The translations under genes were made by a program, and so were the position numbers. Positions 55,798 to 64,000 of a DNA stretch of 64,000 nucleotides are shown here, piece by piece. Source of the DNA: Ralstonia soli (lineage in GTDB: Bacteria; Pseudomonadota; Gammaproteobacteria; Burkholderiales; Burkholderiaceae); contig NZ_JAMXHT010000009.1 in the NCBI RefSeq assembly GCF_023955655.1, positions 1-64,000 on the forward strand, read 5' to 3'. Under the pieces are notes generated by a model that did not search any database, had not been told where the DNA came from, and saw only the letters and a program-made list of their open reading frames with translations. Numbering within the stretch: position 1 is the stretch's first letter; every line of letters begins with the position of its first letter.

Positions 55798-57972
55798 ATG
55801 ACCATGTTCAACAAGGTCGTCAAAGAATTCCAATGGGGCGGCCATAAGGTCCGCATGGAAACGGGTGAGATCGCCCGTCAGGCGAGCGGCGCCGTGCTGC
55901 TCGACATGGAAGACACCGTCGTGCTCGCCACCGTCGTGGGTGCCAAGAACGCCAAGCCGGGCCAGGATTTCTTCCCGCTGACCGTCGACTACCTCGAGAA
56001 GACCTACGCCGCCGGCAAGATTCCGGGTGGCTTCTTCAAGCGTGAAGGCCGTCCGTCGGAAAATGAGACGCTGACCTCGCGCCTGATCGATCGTCCGCTG
56101 CGCCCGCTGTTCCCGGAAGGCTTCTACAACGAAGTCCAGGTCGTCGTGCACGTGCTGTCGATCAACCCGGAAGTGCCGGCTGACATCCCGGCGCTGGTGG
56201 CCGCTTCGGCTGCGCTGGCTGTGTCGGGTCTGCCGTTCAACGGCCCGGTGGGCGCTGCCCGCGTGGGTTACAAGGATGGCCAGTACCTGTTGAACCCGAA
56301 CCGCGCACAACTGGCGCATTCGGAGCTGGACCTGGTGGTTGCCGGTACCGAGCGTGCCGTGCTGATGGTCGAATCCGAAGCGCAGCAACTGTCGGAAGAA
56401 GTGATGCTGGGCGCCGTGGTGTTCGGCCATGAGCAGATGCAGATCGCCATCAACGCGATCCACGACCTGGTGCGCGAAGGCGGCAAGCCCGAATGGGATT
56501 GGCAAGCTGCCCCGAAGAACGAAGCGCTGATCGCCAAGGTGTCCGAACTGGCCCTGGCCGATCTGCAAGCTGCTTACCAACTGCGCCAGAAGCAGGCACG
56601 CAGCCAGAAGCTGAAGGAAGTCTACAAGTCGGTGGCCGAGAAGCTGGCGGCAGCCGGCGTGGAAGCCGACGGCGTGGAAGTCGACAACATCCTGTTCGAG
56701 CTCGAATCGAAGATCGTGCGCGGCCAGATCCTGAACGGCGAACCGCGTATTGACGGCCGCGACACCCGCACGGTGCGCCCGATCGAGATCCGCTCGTCGG
56801 TGCTGCCGCGTGCGCACGGTTCGGCCCTGTTCACGCGTGGTGAGACGCAAGCGCTGGTGGTGGCCGCTCTGGGCACCAAGAGCGACGAGCAGATCATCGA
56901 CGCGCTGCAAGGCGAGTACCGTGACCGCTTCATGCTCCACTACAACATGCCGCCGTTCGCCACGGGCGAAACCGGCCGCGTGGGCAGCCCGAAGCGTCGC
57001 GAAATCGGTCACGGCCGTCTGGCCAAGCGCGCACTGATTCCGGTGCTGCCGCCCGCTGACGAGTTTGGCTACACGATCCGTCTGGTGTCGGAAATCACCG
57101 AGTCGAACGGTTCGTCGTCGATGGCTTCGGTGTGCGGCGGTTCGCTGTCGCTGATGGACGCTGGCGTGCCCATCAAGGCGCACGTCGCTGGCGTGGCCAT
57201 GGGCCTGATCCTGGAAGGCAATAAGTTCGCGGTGCTGACCGACATTCTGGGCGACGAAGATCACCTGGGTGACATGGACTTCAAGGTGGCGGGTACCGAC
57301 GCTGGTATCACCGCGCTGCAGATGGACATCAAGGTGCAGGGCATCACCAAGGAAATCATGCAGGTGGCACTGGCGCAAGCCAAGGAAGGCCGTCTGCACA
57401 TCCTGGGCAAGATGCAGGCTGCCATGGGCGGCGCACGCACCGAGCTGTCGGAGCACGCACCGCGCATGATCACCGTCAAGATCAATCCGGAGAAGATCCG
57501 CGACGTGATCGGCAAGGGCGGCTCGACCATCCAGGCGCTGACCAAGGAAACCGGTTGCACGATCGACATCGGGGAAGACGGCACGATCACCATCGCGTCG
57601 ACCTCTTCGGAAGGCATGGCCGAAGCCAAGCGCCGCATCGAAGGCATCACGGCCGAAGCCGAAGTGGGCAAGATCTACAACGGCACCGTGCTCAAGCTGC
57701 TGGACTTCGGCGCGATCGTGAACATCCTGCCGGGCAAGGATGGTCTGCTGCACATCTCGGAAATCGCCAACGAGCGCGTGAACCAGGTCTCCGACTATGT
57801 GAAGGAAGGCCAGGCCGTGCGCGTGAAGCTGCTGAGCACCGACGAGAAGGGTCGTATGCGTCTGTCGATCAAGGCCGCCAAGGCTGAGGAAGGCGACGTG
57901 CCGGCCGCTGCACCGCAAGCACCGGGTGCTGGCGACGCTGCCTCGCAACAGCAGCAGCAACAACAGCAGTAA
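55798..57972 (+). CDS. pnp: polyribonucleotide nucleotidyltransferase (PNPase)
   Basis: A 724-residue 3'-5' exoribonuclease of the RNA degradosome. Two RNase PH-like domains (about 10-230 and 315-540; the second with [19 protein letters not shown]), a KH domain ([15 protein letters not shown], near 563) and an S1 domain ([20 protein letters not shown], near 625) are in the normal order. The protein ends in eight consecutive glutamines encoded by mixed CAA/CAG, an unusual tail. AGGAG lies 7 nt before the ATG at 55798. Ends at a terminator. Confidence 0.98.
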   Translation: MTMFNKVVKEFQWGGHKVRMETGEIARQASGAVLLDMEDTVVLATVVGAKNAKPGQDFFPLTVDYLEKTYAAGKIPGGFFKREGRPSENETLTSRLIDRPLRPLFPEGFYNEVQVVVHVLSINPEVPADIPALVAASAALAVSGLPFNGPVGAARVGYKDGQYLLNPNRAQLAHSELDLVVAGTERAVLMVESEAQQLSEEVMLGAVVFGHEQMQIAINAIHDLVREGGKPEWDWQAAPKNEALIAKVSELALADLQAAYQLRQKQARSQKLKEVYKSVAEKLAAAGVEADGVEVDNILFELESKIVRGQILNGEPRIDGRDTRTVRPIEIRSSVLPRAHGSALFTRGETQALVVAALGTKSDEQIIDALQGEYRDRFMLHYNMPPFATGETGRVGSPKRREIGHGRLAKRALIPVLPPADEFGYTIRLVSEITESNGSSSMASVCGGSLSLMDAGVPIKAHVAGVAMGLILEGNKFAVLTDILGDEDHLGDMDFKVAGTDAGITALQMDIKVQGITKEIMQVALAQAKEGRLHILGKMQAAMGGARTELSEHAPRMITVKINPEKIRDVIGKGGSTIQALTKETGCTIDIGEDGTITIASTSSEGMAEAKRRIEGITAEAEVGKIYNGTVLKLLDFGAIVNILPGKDGLLHISEIANERVNQVSDYVKEGQAVRVKLLSTDEKGRMRLSIKAAKAEEGDVPAAAPQAPGAGDAASQQQQQQQQ

Positions 57973-57993
57973 GCGCGGGGTTTCTCGCTACCC

Positions 57994-58027
57994 AAAAACG
58001 GCTGGACAGTGTCCAGCCGTTTTTTTG
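57994..58027 (+). terminator. intrinsic terminator of pnp
   Basis: A 9-bp CGGCTGGAC/GTCCAGCCG core stem with a 3-nt loop, extended by A/T pairing and ending in a run of T. Confidence 0.93.
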
Positions 58028-58065
58028 TTTACACTGCCTCGCGAGTTCTCCTTCCGCGACCCATC

Positions 58066-59013
58066 ATGAGCCGCCTGTTCGAGCAAAACCGCATCGCCGT
58101 CGTCTGGGATTTCGACAAGACGCTGATCCCGCGCTACATGCAAGTGCCGCTGTTCGAGCGCTTCAACATCGCCGAACAGGGTTTCTGGGATGAGGTTGAG
58201 GCCGGATCAAAGGCGATCGAATCGCGCGGGCAGAAGGTCAACCGCGAGACGTTCTATCTGAACGTACTGCTGCGCCATGTGCGCGATGGTCGCATGGGTG
58301 GCCTCGACAATGCCACATTGCGCGAGCTGGGTGCCGAGCTTGAATTTTTTCCTGGTGTGACCGATTTCTTCGAGCGCAGCAAGGCCTGGGTGCGCGACAA
58401 CGGCGCGTATCAAGCCTTCGACATCAAGCTCGAGCACTACATCGTCAGCACTGGTTTGACGGAGATGATCAAGGGTTCGCCCATCGCACCATACATCGAC
58501 GGCGTGTGGGGCTGCGAATTCCTGGAGGCGCCTGATGCGAGCGGTCGCCCCGTCATTTCGGAAGTCATCTACGCGATCGACAACACCACCAAGACGCGGG
58601 CGCTGTTCGAGATCAACAAGGGCGTCAACAAGCACCCCGAGGCGGTCAACGTGAACTCATCGATTGCCGAGGATGAGCGCCGCGTGCCGTTCGCCAACAT
58701 GATCTATGTGGCCGATGGCCCGAGCGATATTCCCGCGTTCTCGGTGGCGCGCAAGGGCGGCGGCCGCACGTACGCGGTCTACAACCCTGAGAGCCCGCGC
58801 TCGTTCGAGCAGGCCGACAACTTGCGCGCCGACGATCGCGTCGACATGCTGGGGCCCGCCGATTACCGCACCGGCTCCCCGACTGAGATGTGGCTCAAAT
58901 TGCATATCAGCAAGATCGCCGACGCCATCGTCCACGGCAAACAAGAGATCCTGCGCGAAACCACGCGCGGCATTCCGCAGCACTTTGTTGAACCGAAGCG
59001 TGCTGCCTCGTAA
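58066..59013 (+). CDS. HAD superfamily hydrolase
   Basis: A 315-residue protein. Motif I is VVWDFDKTLIP near residue 14 (nucleophile Asp), motif II is the STG in HYIVSTGLTEMI, and motif III/IV are the later Lys and YVADGPSDIPAF. The spacing fits a HAD phosphatase, with a cap of about 100 residues between motifs I and II. Substrate unknown; phosphoserine-phosphatase-like members are the nearest type. It lies between pnp and the quinone oxidoreductase gene (20 bp). Confidence 0.88.
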   Translation: MSRLFEQNRIAVVWDFDKTLIPRYMQVPLFERFNIAEQGFWDEVEAGSKAIESRGQKVNRETFYLNVLLRHVRDGRMGGLDNATLRELGAELEFFPGVTDFFERSKAWVRDNGAYQAFDIKLEHYIVSTGLTEMIKGSPIAPYIDGVWGCEFLEAPDASGRPVISEVIYAIDNTTKTRALFEINKGVNKHPEAVNVNSSIAEDERRVPFANMIYVADGPSDIPAFSVARKGGGRTYAVYNPESPRSFEQADNLRADDRVDMLGPADYRTGSPTEMWLKLHISKIADAIVHGKQEILRETTRGIPQHFVEPKRAAS

Positions 59014-59033
59014 CCCTCATCGATCCGAATCCC

Positions 59034-60038
59034 ATGAAAGCGATTGAAATCACCCAGTACGGCGGCCCCGAAGTCCTGAAGCTCGGCGAGCGCCCGATGC
59101 CCGAGCCGAAGGCCGGCGAAGTGTTGATCCGCGTGCGCGCGGCCGGTGTGAATCGGCCGGATGTGTTTCAGCGTACCGGCAACTATCCGGTGCCGCCCGG
59201 CGCGTCGGATATTCCGGGTCTGGAAGTGGCGGGGGAAATCGTCAGCGGTGATCTGGCGCACGCCGACAACCGCTATGGCCTGAAGGCTGGCGACCGCGTT
59301 TGCGCGCTGGTCCAGGGCGGTGGCTATGCGGAGTTCTGCACCGCGCCGCTGGGGCAGGTGCTGCCGGTGCCGGCAGGCCTGTCCGACATCGAGGCCGCGG
59401 CATTGCCTGAGAACTACTTCACCGTGTGGTCGAACGTGTTTGACCGCGGCTTGCTGGGGCGCGGCGCACACGGTGCCGACGAAACGCTGCTCGTGCAGGG
59501 CGGCTCCAGCGGCATTGGCACAACGGCGATCCAGATCGCGTCCGCGCTGGGTCATCGCGTATTCGCCACGGCGGGCAGCGCTGACAAGTGCGACGCCTGC
59601 GTCGAGCTGGGTGCCACGCGTGCCATCAACTACAAGACCGAAGATTTCGTCGAGATCGTCAAGGCCGAGACGGGGCGTGGCGCCGACGTGGTGCTCGACA
59701 TGGTCGGTGGCAGCTATGTCGCGCGTGAAATCGCCTGTACGGCCGACGACGGCCGTATCGTGCTGATCGCCCTGCTGGGCGGTGCCAAGGCCGAAGTGCC
59801 GCTCGGCGATATCCTGCGCCGGCGCATCACGCTGACGGGCTCGACGTTGCGCCCGCGACCGGTGGCGTTCAAGGCGGCGATTGCGGCCAACCTGTATCAG
59901 AAGGTCTGGCCGTTGTTGGCGTCGGGGCGCATCAAGCCGGTCATCCACGAGGTTTTGCCGGCCGCCGAGGCGGCGCGCGCCCACGCCTTGATGGAATCCA
60001 GCGCCCACATCGGCAAGATCATGTTGGTTTGGGATTGA
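59034..60038 (+). CDS. NAD(P)H quinone oxidoreductase (MDR family, PIG3-like)
   Basis: A 334-residue zinc-free medium-chain dehydrogenase/reductase. It has GVNRPDVFQRTGNYPVPPG (PIG3/QOR substrate region) and a Rossmann NADPH motif QGGSSGIGTTAIQIA near residue 156. Members reduce quinones with NADPH, often in oxidative stress. It is 20 bp after the HAD gene and upstream of tpiA. Confidence 0.93.
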   Translation: MKAIEITQYGGPEVLKLGERPMPEPKAGEVLIRVRAAGVNRPDVFQRTGNYPVPPGASDIPGLEVAGEIVSGDLAHADNRYGLKAGDRVCALVQGGGYAEFCTAPLGQVLPVPAGLSDIEAAALPENYFTVWSNVFDRGLLGRGAHGADETLLVQGGSSGIGTTAIQIASALGHRVFATAGSADKCDACVELGATRAINYKTEDFVEIVKAETGRGADVVLDMVGGSYVAREIACTADDGRIVLIALLGGAKAEVPLGDILRRRITLTGSTLRPRPVAFKAAIAANLYQKVWPLLASGRIKPVIHEVLPAAEAARAHALMESSAHIGKIMLVWD

Positions 60039-60118
60039 TTCCAAAACGCCGAAATTGACCCTGTTTTTGCCGCCACGGTAGAATGCCGGGTTTATTTGAC
60101 AGTCGACCGGGCAAAAAC

Positions 60119-60865
60119 GTGAACGCAAGACCGAAGCTGGTGGTGGGCAACTGGAAGCTGCATGGCAGTCTGAGTGCCAATGCGGCGCTGCTCGAGCAGA
60201 TCAAGGCGGCGGGCAAGACCAATGCCGCGCTGGCGGTGTGTGCGCCGTTCCCGTATCTGGCGCAGTGCCAATCGTTGCTGACCGGCTCGGCCGTGGGCTG
60301 GGGCGCACAAGACGTGTCGGCCGAAACGCGCGGCGCCTTCACCGGCGAAGTCGCGGCCTCGATGCTGTCGGAGTTCGGCTGCGGCTACGCGATCGTCGGC
60401 CACTCCGAGCGCCGCACGTACCACGGCGAAACCGATGCCCAAGTGGCGACCAAGGCGCTGCGAGCGCTCGAACACGGCATCACCCCGATCGTCTGCGTGG
60501 GCGAAACGCTCGCCCAGCGCGAAGCCGGTGAAACCGAGCAGGTGGTTGGCCGCCAGTTGGATGCGGTGCTTGATGCGTTGTCGGTCGAGCAACTCGGTCG
60601 CATCGTCGTTGCCTACGAGCCGGTCTGGGCGATCGGCACGGGCAAGACGGCGACGAGCGAGCAGGCTCAGGCGGTGCATGCATTCCTGCGCGCGCGCGTT
60701 GCTGCCCGCGATGCGGGTGTGGCGCAACGTCTGGCGATCCTGTACGGCGGCAGCGTCAAGCCGGACAACGCGGGCGAATTGTTCGCAATGGCGGACATCG
60801 ATGGCGGCCTGATCGGCGGTGCATCGCTGAAGGCCGAAGATTTCCTGGCGATCGGTCGCGCATAA
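60119..60865 (+). CDS. tpiA: triosephosphate isomerase
   Basis: A 248-residue glycolytic TIM barrel that interconverts dihydroxyacetone phosphate and glyceraldehyde-3-phosphate. Catalytic residues are Lys in GNWKLHGS, His in VGHSERR and Glu in [11 protein letters not shown]. The GTG at 60119 ([13 protein letters not shown]) gives normal length; an in-frame ATG at 60083 would add 12 residues. It is followed by secG, as in many betaproteobacteria. Confidence 0.96.
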   Translation: MNARPKLVVGNWKLHGSLSANAALLEQIKAAGKTNAALAVCAPFPYLAQCQSLLTGSAVGWGAQDVSAETRGAFTGEVAASMLSEFGCGYAIVGHSERRTYHGETDAQVATKALRALEHGITPIVCVGETLAQREAGETEQVVGRQLDAVLDALSVEQLGRIVVAYEPVWAIGTGKTATSEQAQAVHAFLRARVAARDAGVAQRLAILYGGSVKPDNAGELFAMADIDGGLIGGASLKAEDFLAIGRA

Positions 60866-60927
60866 ACGACCGTTCGGGTCGCCGTGTGGCGCATGTGCGA
60901 CCGCAACATATTATTGAGAGAAGCGAA

Positions 60928-61287
60928 ATGGCAATTCTGAAGACTCTGCTGCTGGTGGCGCAAATTCTGAGCGCGCTCGGCGTGATCGGCCTGGTGCTGC
61001 TGCAGCACGGCAAGGGTGCCGATGTGGGGGCCGCGTTCGGCTCCGGCGCATCGGGCAGTTTGTTTGGGGCCACGGGCTCGGCCAACTTCCTGTCGCGCAC
61101 CACGGCAGTGCTGGCTACGGTGTTCTTCGTGGCCACGCTGGCGCTGACGTTGATCGGCACCAACAAGGGCAGCGTGTCGGCAGGTGTCATGGGCTCGGTG
61201 GCGCCTGTTACGTCTGCGGCATCGGCCCCGGCAGCATCGGCTCCTGCCGCTGCGGCTGAGGCGTCCGCGCCGGCAGTGCCGAAATAA
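60928..61287 (+). CDS. secG: preprotein translocase subunit SecG
   Basis: A 119-residue inner-membrane protein with two hydrophobic segments (about 3-25 and 55-78) and the SecG motif VLLQHGKGADVGAAFGSGAS between them. The C-terminal third is a low-complexity Ala/Ser/Pro tail, as in other betaproteobacterial SecG. It supports SecYEG-dependent export and stands 62 bp after tpiA. Confidence 0.95.
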   Translation: MAILKTLLLVAQILSALGVIGLVLLQHGKGADVGAAFGSGASGSLFGATGSANFLSRTTAVLATVFFVATLALTLIGTNKGSVSAGVMGSVAPVTSAASAPAASAPAAAAEASAPAVPK

Positions 61288-61301
61288 TTTGGCGTAACGA
61301 A

Positions 61302-61352
61302 AGGGCGCACGTACCCGAGGCTTTTCAGTGCGCCCTCAGGCATAAGTTTTTT
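61302..61352 (+). terminator. weak terminator after secG
   Basis: AGGGCGCAC (61302-61310) and GTGCGCCCT (61328-61336) form a 9-bp stem. The T-run starts 11 bp beyond the stem, so termination may be inefficient or factor-dependent. Confidence 0.5.
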
Positions 61353-61361
61353 GTTTGTGCA

Positions 61362-61391
61362 TTGAACAAAAGCGTAGCTTTGCGGTAGAAT
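61362..61391 (+). promoter_or_regulatory. sigma-70-like promoter for tRNA-Leu
   Basis: TTGAAC (61362-61367) and TAGAAT (61386-61391) with 18-bp spacing, about 78 bp upstream of the mature tRNA. Confidence 0.6.
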
Positions 61392-61468
61392 GCAAGGCTT
61401 GAAACAATACGGGAAACAGCAAGGGCGGCTAAGCCTGATGCGGTGTCCTAGTAGGGTTTCTTCCCCCA

Positions 61469-61553
61469 GCCGACGTGGTGAAATTGGTAGACACGCTATC
61501 TTGAGGGGGTAGTGGCGAAAGCTGTGCGAGTTCGAGTCTCGCCGTCGGCACCA
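61469..61553 (+). tRNA. tRNA-Leu (anticodon GAG)
   Basis: An 85-nt class II tRNA with encoded CCA. The acceptor stem is GCCGACG/CGTCGGC, the D-loop AAATTGGTAGACACGC is typical of tRNA-Leu, the anticodon loop CTTGAGG gives GAG, a long variable arm follows, and the T-loop is TTCGAGT. It reads CTC/CTT. The secG-tRNA-Leu(GAG) adjacency is also seen in E. coli (secG-leuU). Confidence 0.95.
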
Positions 61554-61644
61554 ATCAAATTTCGGGGTCTGTTCAACGGGAGTGTTCCGCGCAGGCCCCT
61601 CCGCAAGACGACGCGCAGTCGAGGCGTCGTGAGGCTGCGGACCC

Positions 61645-61672
61645 GGCGCCTTTGATGGGGCGACAAGGCGCC
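61645..61672. promoter_or_regulatory. hairpin upstream of nuoA
   Basis: GGCGCCTT and AAGGCGCC form a perfect 8-bp stem around a 12-nt loop, about 47 bp upstream of nuoA. Without a T-run it is more likely leader structure than a terminator. Confidence 0.4.
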
Positions 61673-61718
61673 GCCTGCGGGCAGTGCTGTTGCAACCATT
61701 CAAAAAGGCGGGCGTCCC

Positions 61719-62078
61719 TTGAACCTCGAAGCCTATTTCCCCGTACTGTTGTTCATCGTTGTCGGTGTAGGCCTTGGCCTTCTCCTGATGACCATCGGCC
61801 GAGTTCTCGGTCCGAACAATCCCGATCCTGACAAGCTCTCGCCGTACGAGTGCGGCTTCGAAGCATTCGAAGACGCGCGCATGAAGTTCGACGTGCGCTA
61901 TTACCTCATCGCCATCCTGTTCATCCTGTTTGATCTGGAGACTGCGTTCCTCTTCCCGTGGGGCGTGGCGCTGCGTGATATCGGCTGGCCGGGGTTCTTC
62001 GCGATGGGCGTGTTTCTTCTCGAGTTTCTCGTGGGCTTCGTCTACATCTGGAAAAAAGGCGCGCTCGATTGGGAGTGA
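61719..62078 (+). CDS. nuoA: NADH-quinone oxidoreductase subunit A
   Basis: A 119-residue Complex I membrane subunit with three hydrophobic segments and the NuoA motif [12 protein letters not shown], followed by [19 protein letters not shown]. Start TTG at 61719 gives the expected [11 protein letters not shown]; an AAGGCGGG lies upstream. First gene of the nuo operon, which couples NADH oxidation to proton export. Confidence 0.95.
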   Translation: MNLEAYFPVLLFIVVGVGLGLLLMTIGRVLGPNNPDPDKLSPYECGFEAFEDARMKFDVRYYLIAILFILFDLETAFLFPWGVALRDIGWPGFFAMGVFLLEFLVGFVYIWKKGALDWE

Positions 62079-62084
62079 TGTGAA

Positions 62085-62567
62085 ATGGCGATCGAAGGCG
62101 TACTCAACGAAGGCTTTGTCACGACCACCGCTGACAAGCTGATCAACTGGACCCGCACCGGGTCGCTCTGGCCGATGACGTTCGGCCTGGCATGCTGTGC
62201 CGTGGAAATGATGCACGCTGGCGCGTCGCGTTATGATCTTGACCGCTTCGGCGTGGTGTTCCGCCCGTCGCCGCGTCAGTCTGACGTGATGATTGTGGCC
62301 GGCACGCTGTGCAACAAGATGGCGCCCGCACTGCGCAAGGTGTACGACCAGATGGCCGAGCCGCGCTGGGTCATCTCGATGGGGTCGTGCGCCAACGGCG
62401 GCGGCTATTACCACTACTCGTATTCTGTCGTGCGCGGCTGCGATCGTATCGTGCCGGTCGACGTGTACGTGCCGGGCTGCCCGCCGACGGCCGAAGCGCT
62501 GATCTACGGCATCATTCAGCTGCAGGCCAAGATCCGTCGCACCAACACCATCGCGCGCAAGGCCTGA
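62085..62567 (+). CDS. nuoB: NADH-quinone oxidoreductase subunit B
   Basis: A 160-residue peripheral subunit that binds the N2 [4Fe-4S] cluster. The cysteine pattern [20 protein letters not shown] and [10 protein letters not shown] is complete. It begins 6 bp after the nuoA stop. Confidence 0.98.
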   Translation: MAIEGVLNEGFVTTTADKLINWTRTGSLWPMTFGLACCAVEMMHAGASRYDLDRFGVVFRPSPRQSDVMIVAGTLCNKMAPALRKVYDQMAEPRWVISMGSCANGGGYYHYSYSVVRGCDRIVPVDVYVPGCPPTAEALIYGIIQLQAKIRRTNTIARKA

Positions 62568-62568
62568 C

Positions 62569-63171
62569 ATGACCGACAAGCTTGCCACCCTGAAAGCCGC
62601 GCTGGAAAAGGCGCTCGGCAATCGCGTTCAAAGCCTGACCGAGTCGGTTGGTGAACTCACCCTCGTGGTGAAAGCCGCTGATTATCTCGATGTCATGCGC
62701 ACGCTGCGTGATGACGCATCGCTCAAGTTCGAGCAACTGATGGACCTGTGCGGCGTTGACTATGCAGATTATGGCGACGGTGCCTGGAATGGCCCGCGTT
62801 TTGCCGCTGTGTCCCATTTGCTGTCGGTAACGTACAACTGGCGCGTGCGCGTGCGCGTGTTCGCACCGGACGATGACCTCCCGGTCGTCGCTTCCGTGGT
62901 TGATCTCTGGAATTCCGCCAACTGGTTCGAGCGTGAAGCGTTCGACCTGTACGGCTTGGTGTTCGAAGGTCACCCCGACTTGCGCCGCATCCTGACCGAC
63001 TACGGCTTCATTGGTCACCCGTTCCGCAAGGACTTCCCGGTGTCGGGTTATGTCGAAATGCGTTATGACCCGGTGCAGCGTCGCGTGGTCTACCAGCCGG
63101 TGACCATCGAGCCGCGCGAGATTACGCCGCGTGTGATCCGCGAGGATCAATACGGCGGTCTGAAGCACTGA
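62569..63171 (+). CDS. nuoC: NADH-quinone oxidoreductase subunit C
   Basis: A 200-residue 30-kDa-type peripheral subunit. The signature [26 protein letters not shown] and [12 protein letters not shown] are intact. It is separate from NuoD, unlike the fused NuoCD of E. coli. It starts 1 bp after the nuoB stop. Confidence 0.97.
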   Translation: MTDKLATLKAALEKALGNRVQSLTESVGELTLVVKAADYLDVMRTLRDDASLKFEQLMDLCGVDYADYGDGAWNGPRFAAVSHLLSVTYNWRVRVRVFAPDDDLPVVASVVDLWNSANWFEREAFDLYGLVFEGHPDLRRILTDYGFIGHPFRKDFPVSGYVEMRYDPVQRRVVYQPVTIEPREITPRVIREDQYGGLKH

Positions 63172-63187
63172 AGGGCGCCCGACGATC

Positions 63188-64000
63188 ATGGCAGATATCA
63201 AGAATTACACCCTGAACTTCGGCCCGCAGCACCCGGCCGCACACGGCGTGCTGCGCCTTGTGCTCGAGCTGGACGGCGAAGTCATTCAACGTGCCGATCC
63301 GCACATCGGCTTGCTGCATCGCGCGACTGAGAAGCTCGCCGAACAGAAGACCTGGATCCAGAGCGTGCCCTACATGGACCGCCTCGACTACGTGTCGATG
63401 ATGGTCAACGAGCACGCTTACGTCATGGCCATCGAGCGCCTGCTCGGCCTCGAAGTGCCGCTGCGCGCGCAGTACATCCGCGTCATGTTCGACGAAATCA
63501 CGCGGATCATGAACCACCTGATGTGGATCGGTTCGCACGCGCTGGACGTTGGCGCCATGGCGGTGTTCCTGTACGCCTTCCGTGAGCGCGAAGACCTGTT
63601 CGACATGTATGAAGCGGTGTCGGGCGCGCGCATGCACGCTGCCTACTACCGTCCGGGCGGCGTGTATCGCGACCTGCCTGACACGATGCCGCAATACAAG
63701 GCATCCAAGGTGCGCAACGAGAAGGCGCTGGCTGCCCTGAACGCAACGCGTTCGGGCTCGCTGCTGGACTTCATCGAAGACTTCACCAATCGCTTCCCGA
63801 AGTACGTCGACGAGTACGAAACGCTGTTGACCGACAACCGGATCTGGAAGCAGCGTCTGGTTGGTATCGGCGTGGTGAGCCCCGAGCGTGCGCTCAACAA
63901 GGGGTTCTCCGGCGCCATGCTGCGCGGTTCGGGTATCGCCTGGGATGTGCGCAAGAAGCAGCCGTACGAAGTGTACGACCGTGTCGATTTCGACATCCCG
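63188..64000 (+). CDS. nuoD: NADH-quinone oxidoreductase subunit D (5' part)
   Basis: The first 271 residues of NuoD, cut by the window end, so it is open at the 3' side. The start [20 protein letters not shown] and [12 protein letters not shown], the quinone-site region of the 49-kDa subunit, are clear. It follows nuoC by 16 bp. The rest of the nuo operon presumably lies beyond the window. Confidence 0.97.
   Translation, partial: MADIKNYTLNFGPQHPAAHGVLRLVLELDGEVIQRADPHIGLLHRATEKLAEQKTWIQSVPYMDRLDYVSMMVNEHAYVMAIERLLGLEVPLRAQYIRVMFDEITRIMNHLMWIGSHALDVGAMAVFLYAFREREDLFDMYEAVSGARMHAAYYRPGGVYRDLPDTMPQYKASKVRNEKALAALNATRSGSLLDFIEDFTNRFPKYVDEYETLLTDNRIWKQRLVGIGVVSPERALNKGFSGAMLRGSGIAWDVRKKQPYEVYDRVDFDIP

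Overview
The window looks like a chromosomal segment of a high-GC betaproteobacterium of the Burkholderiaceae, most like Ralstonia. This rests on the gene neighbourhoods (ilvI-ilvH-ilvC-psd-pssA-leuA; rpsO-pnp; tpiA-secG-tRNA-Leu-nuoABCD), the strong G/C third-position bias, a typical betaproteobacterial OmpC-type porin and the recurring ATGA stop/start overlaps. No phage, insertion sequence with a transposase, integron or CRISPR array was seen, and both window ends cut genes (an E2 acyltransferase on the left, nuoD on the right).

Layout. 1-5.4 kb: end of an E2 acyltransferase gene, a lipoate-ligase homologue, a Tat-exported small subunit plus GMC flavoprotein dehydrogenase, and an AcoR-type sigma-54 activator. 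This looks like the tail of an acetoin-dehydrogenase-type cluster. 5.4-12.9 kb: tRNA-Thr, fbp, pepN, a DUF4136 lipoprotein, maeB. 13-31 kb: a large purine-catabolism island (porin, two uraD copies, puuE, 8-oxoguanine deaminase, purine permease, GntR regulator, uraH, puuD, guaD, adenine/adenosine deaminase, xdhC, xdhB, xdhA, LysR regulator). It can take adenine, guanine and 8-oxoguanine through urate to allantoin and allantoate. A manganese-exporter-type gene with its own yybP-ykoY riboswitch sits inside it. 31-46 kb: an orphan tungstate-type binding protein with a divergent HTH/PBP regulator, a YbbP-like permease, truncated haemoglobin, DUF924, LysE and LOG proteins, a TetR regulator, diacylglycerol kinase, a glycosyltransferase/metallophosphoesterase pair, a hydrolase, and an ECF-sigma-DUF3619-DUF3106 group with an RDD protein. 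46-53.5 kb: branched-chain amino acid and phospholipid biosynthesis. 53.8-64 kb: a LivK-type binding protein, rpsO, pnp, a HAD hydrolase, a quinone oxidoreductase, tpiA, secG, tRNA-Leu and the start of the nuo (Complex I) operon.

Most notable points. (1) Beside the normal uraD lies a second copy whose N-terminus resembles the signal peptide of the adjacent porin. The intergenic DNA upstream of both genes is also similar, so a tandem duplication appears to have created an exported OHCU decarboxylase. (2) A manganese riboswitch whose promoter overlaps the end of guaD. (3) A leucine attenuator upstream of leuA with a 27-codon leader peptide using CTA codons, whose ATG falls where transcription is expected to start. 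(4) A 97-bp near-perfect inverted repeat between add and guaD. (5) Candidate operators: an inverted repeat upstream of the GntR gene, paired CCCCGGGG palindromes at the tungstate-type locus, and a 17-bp palindrome upstream of the ECF sigma gene. All functional statements are from reading the sequence; no database search was run.
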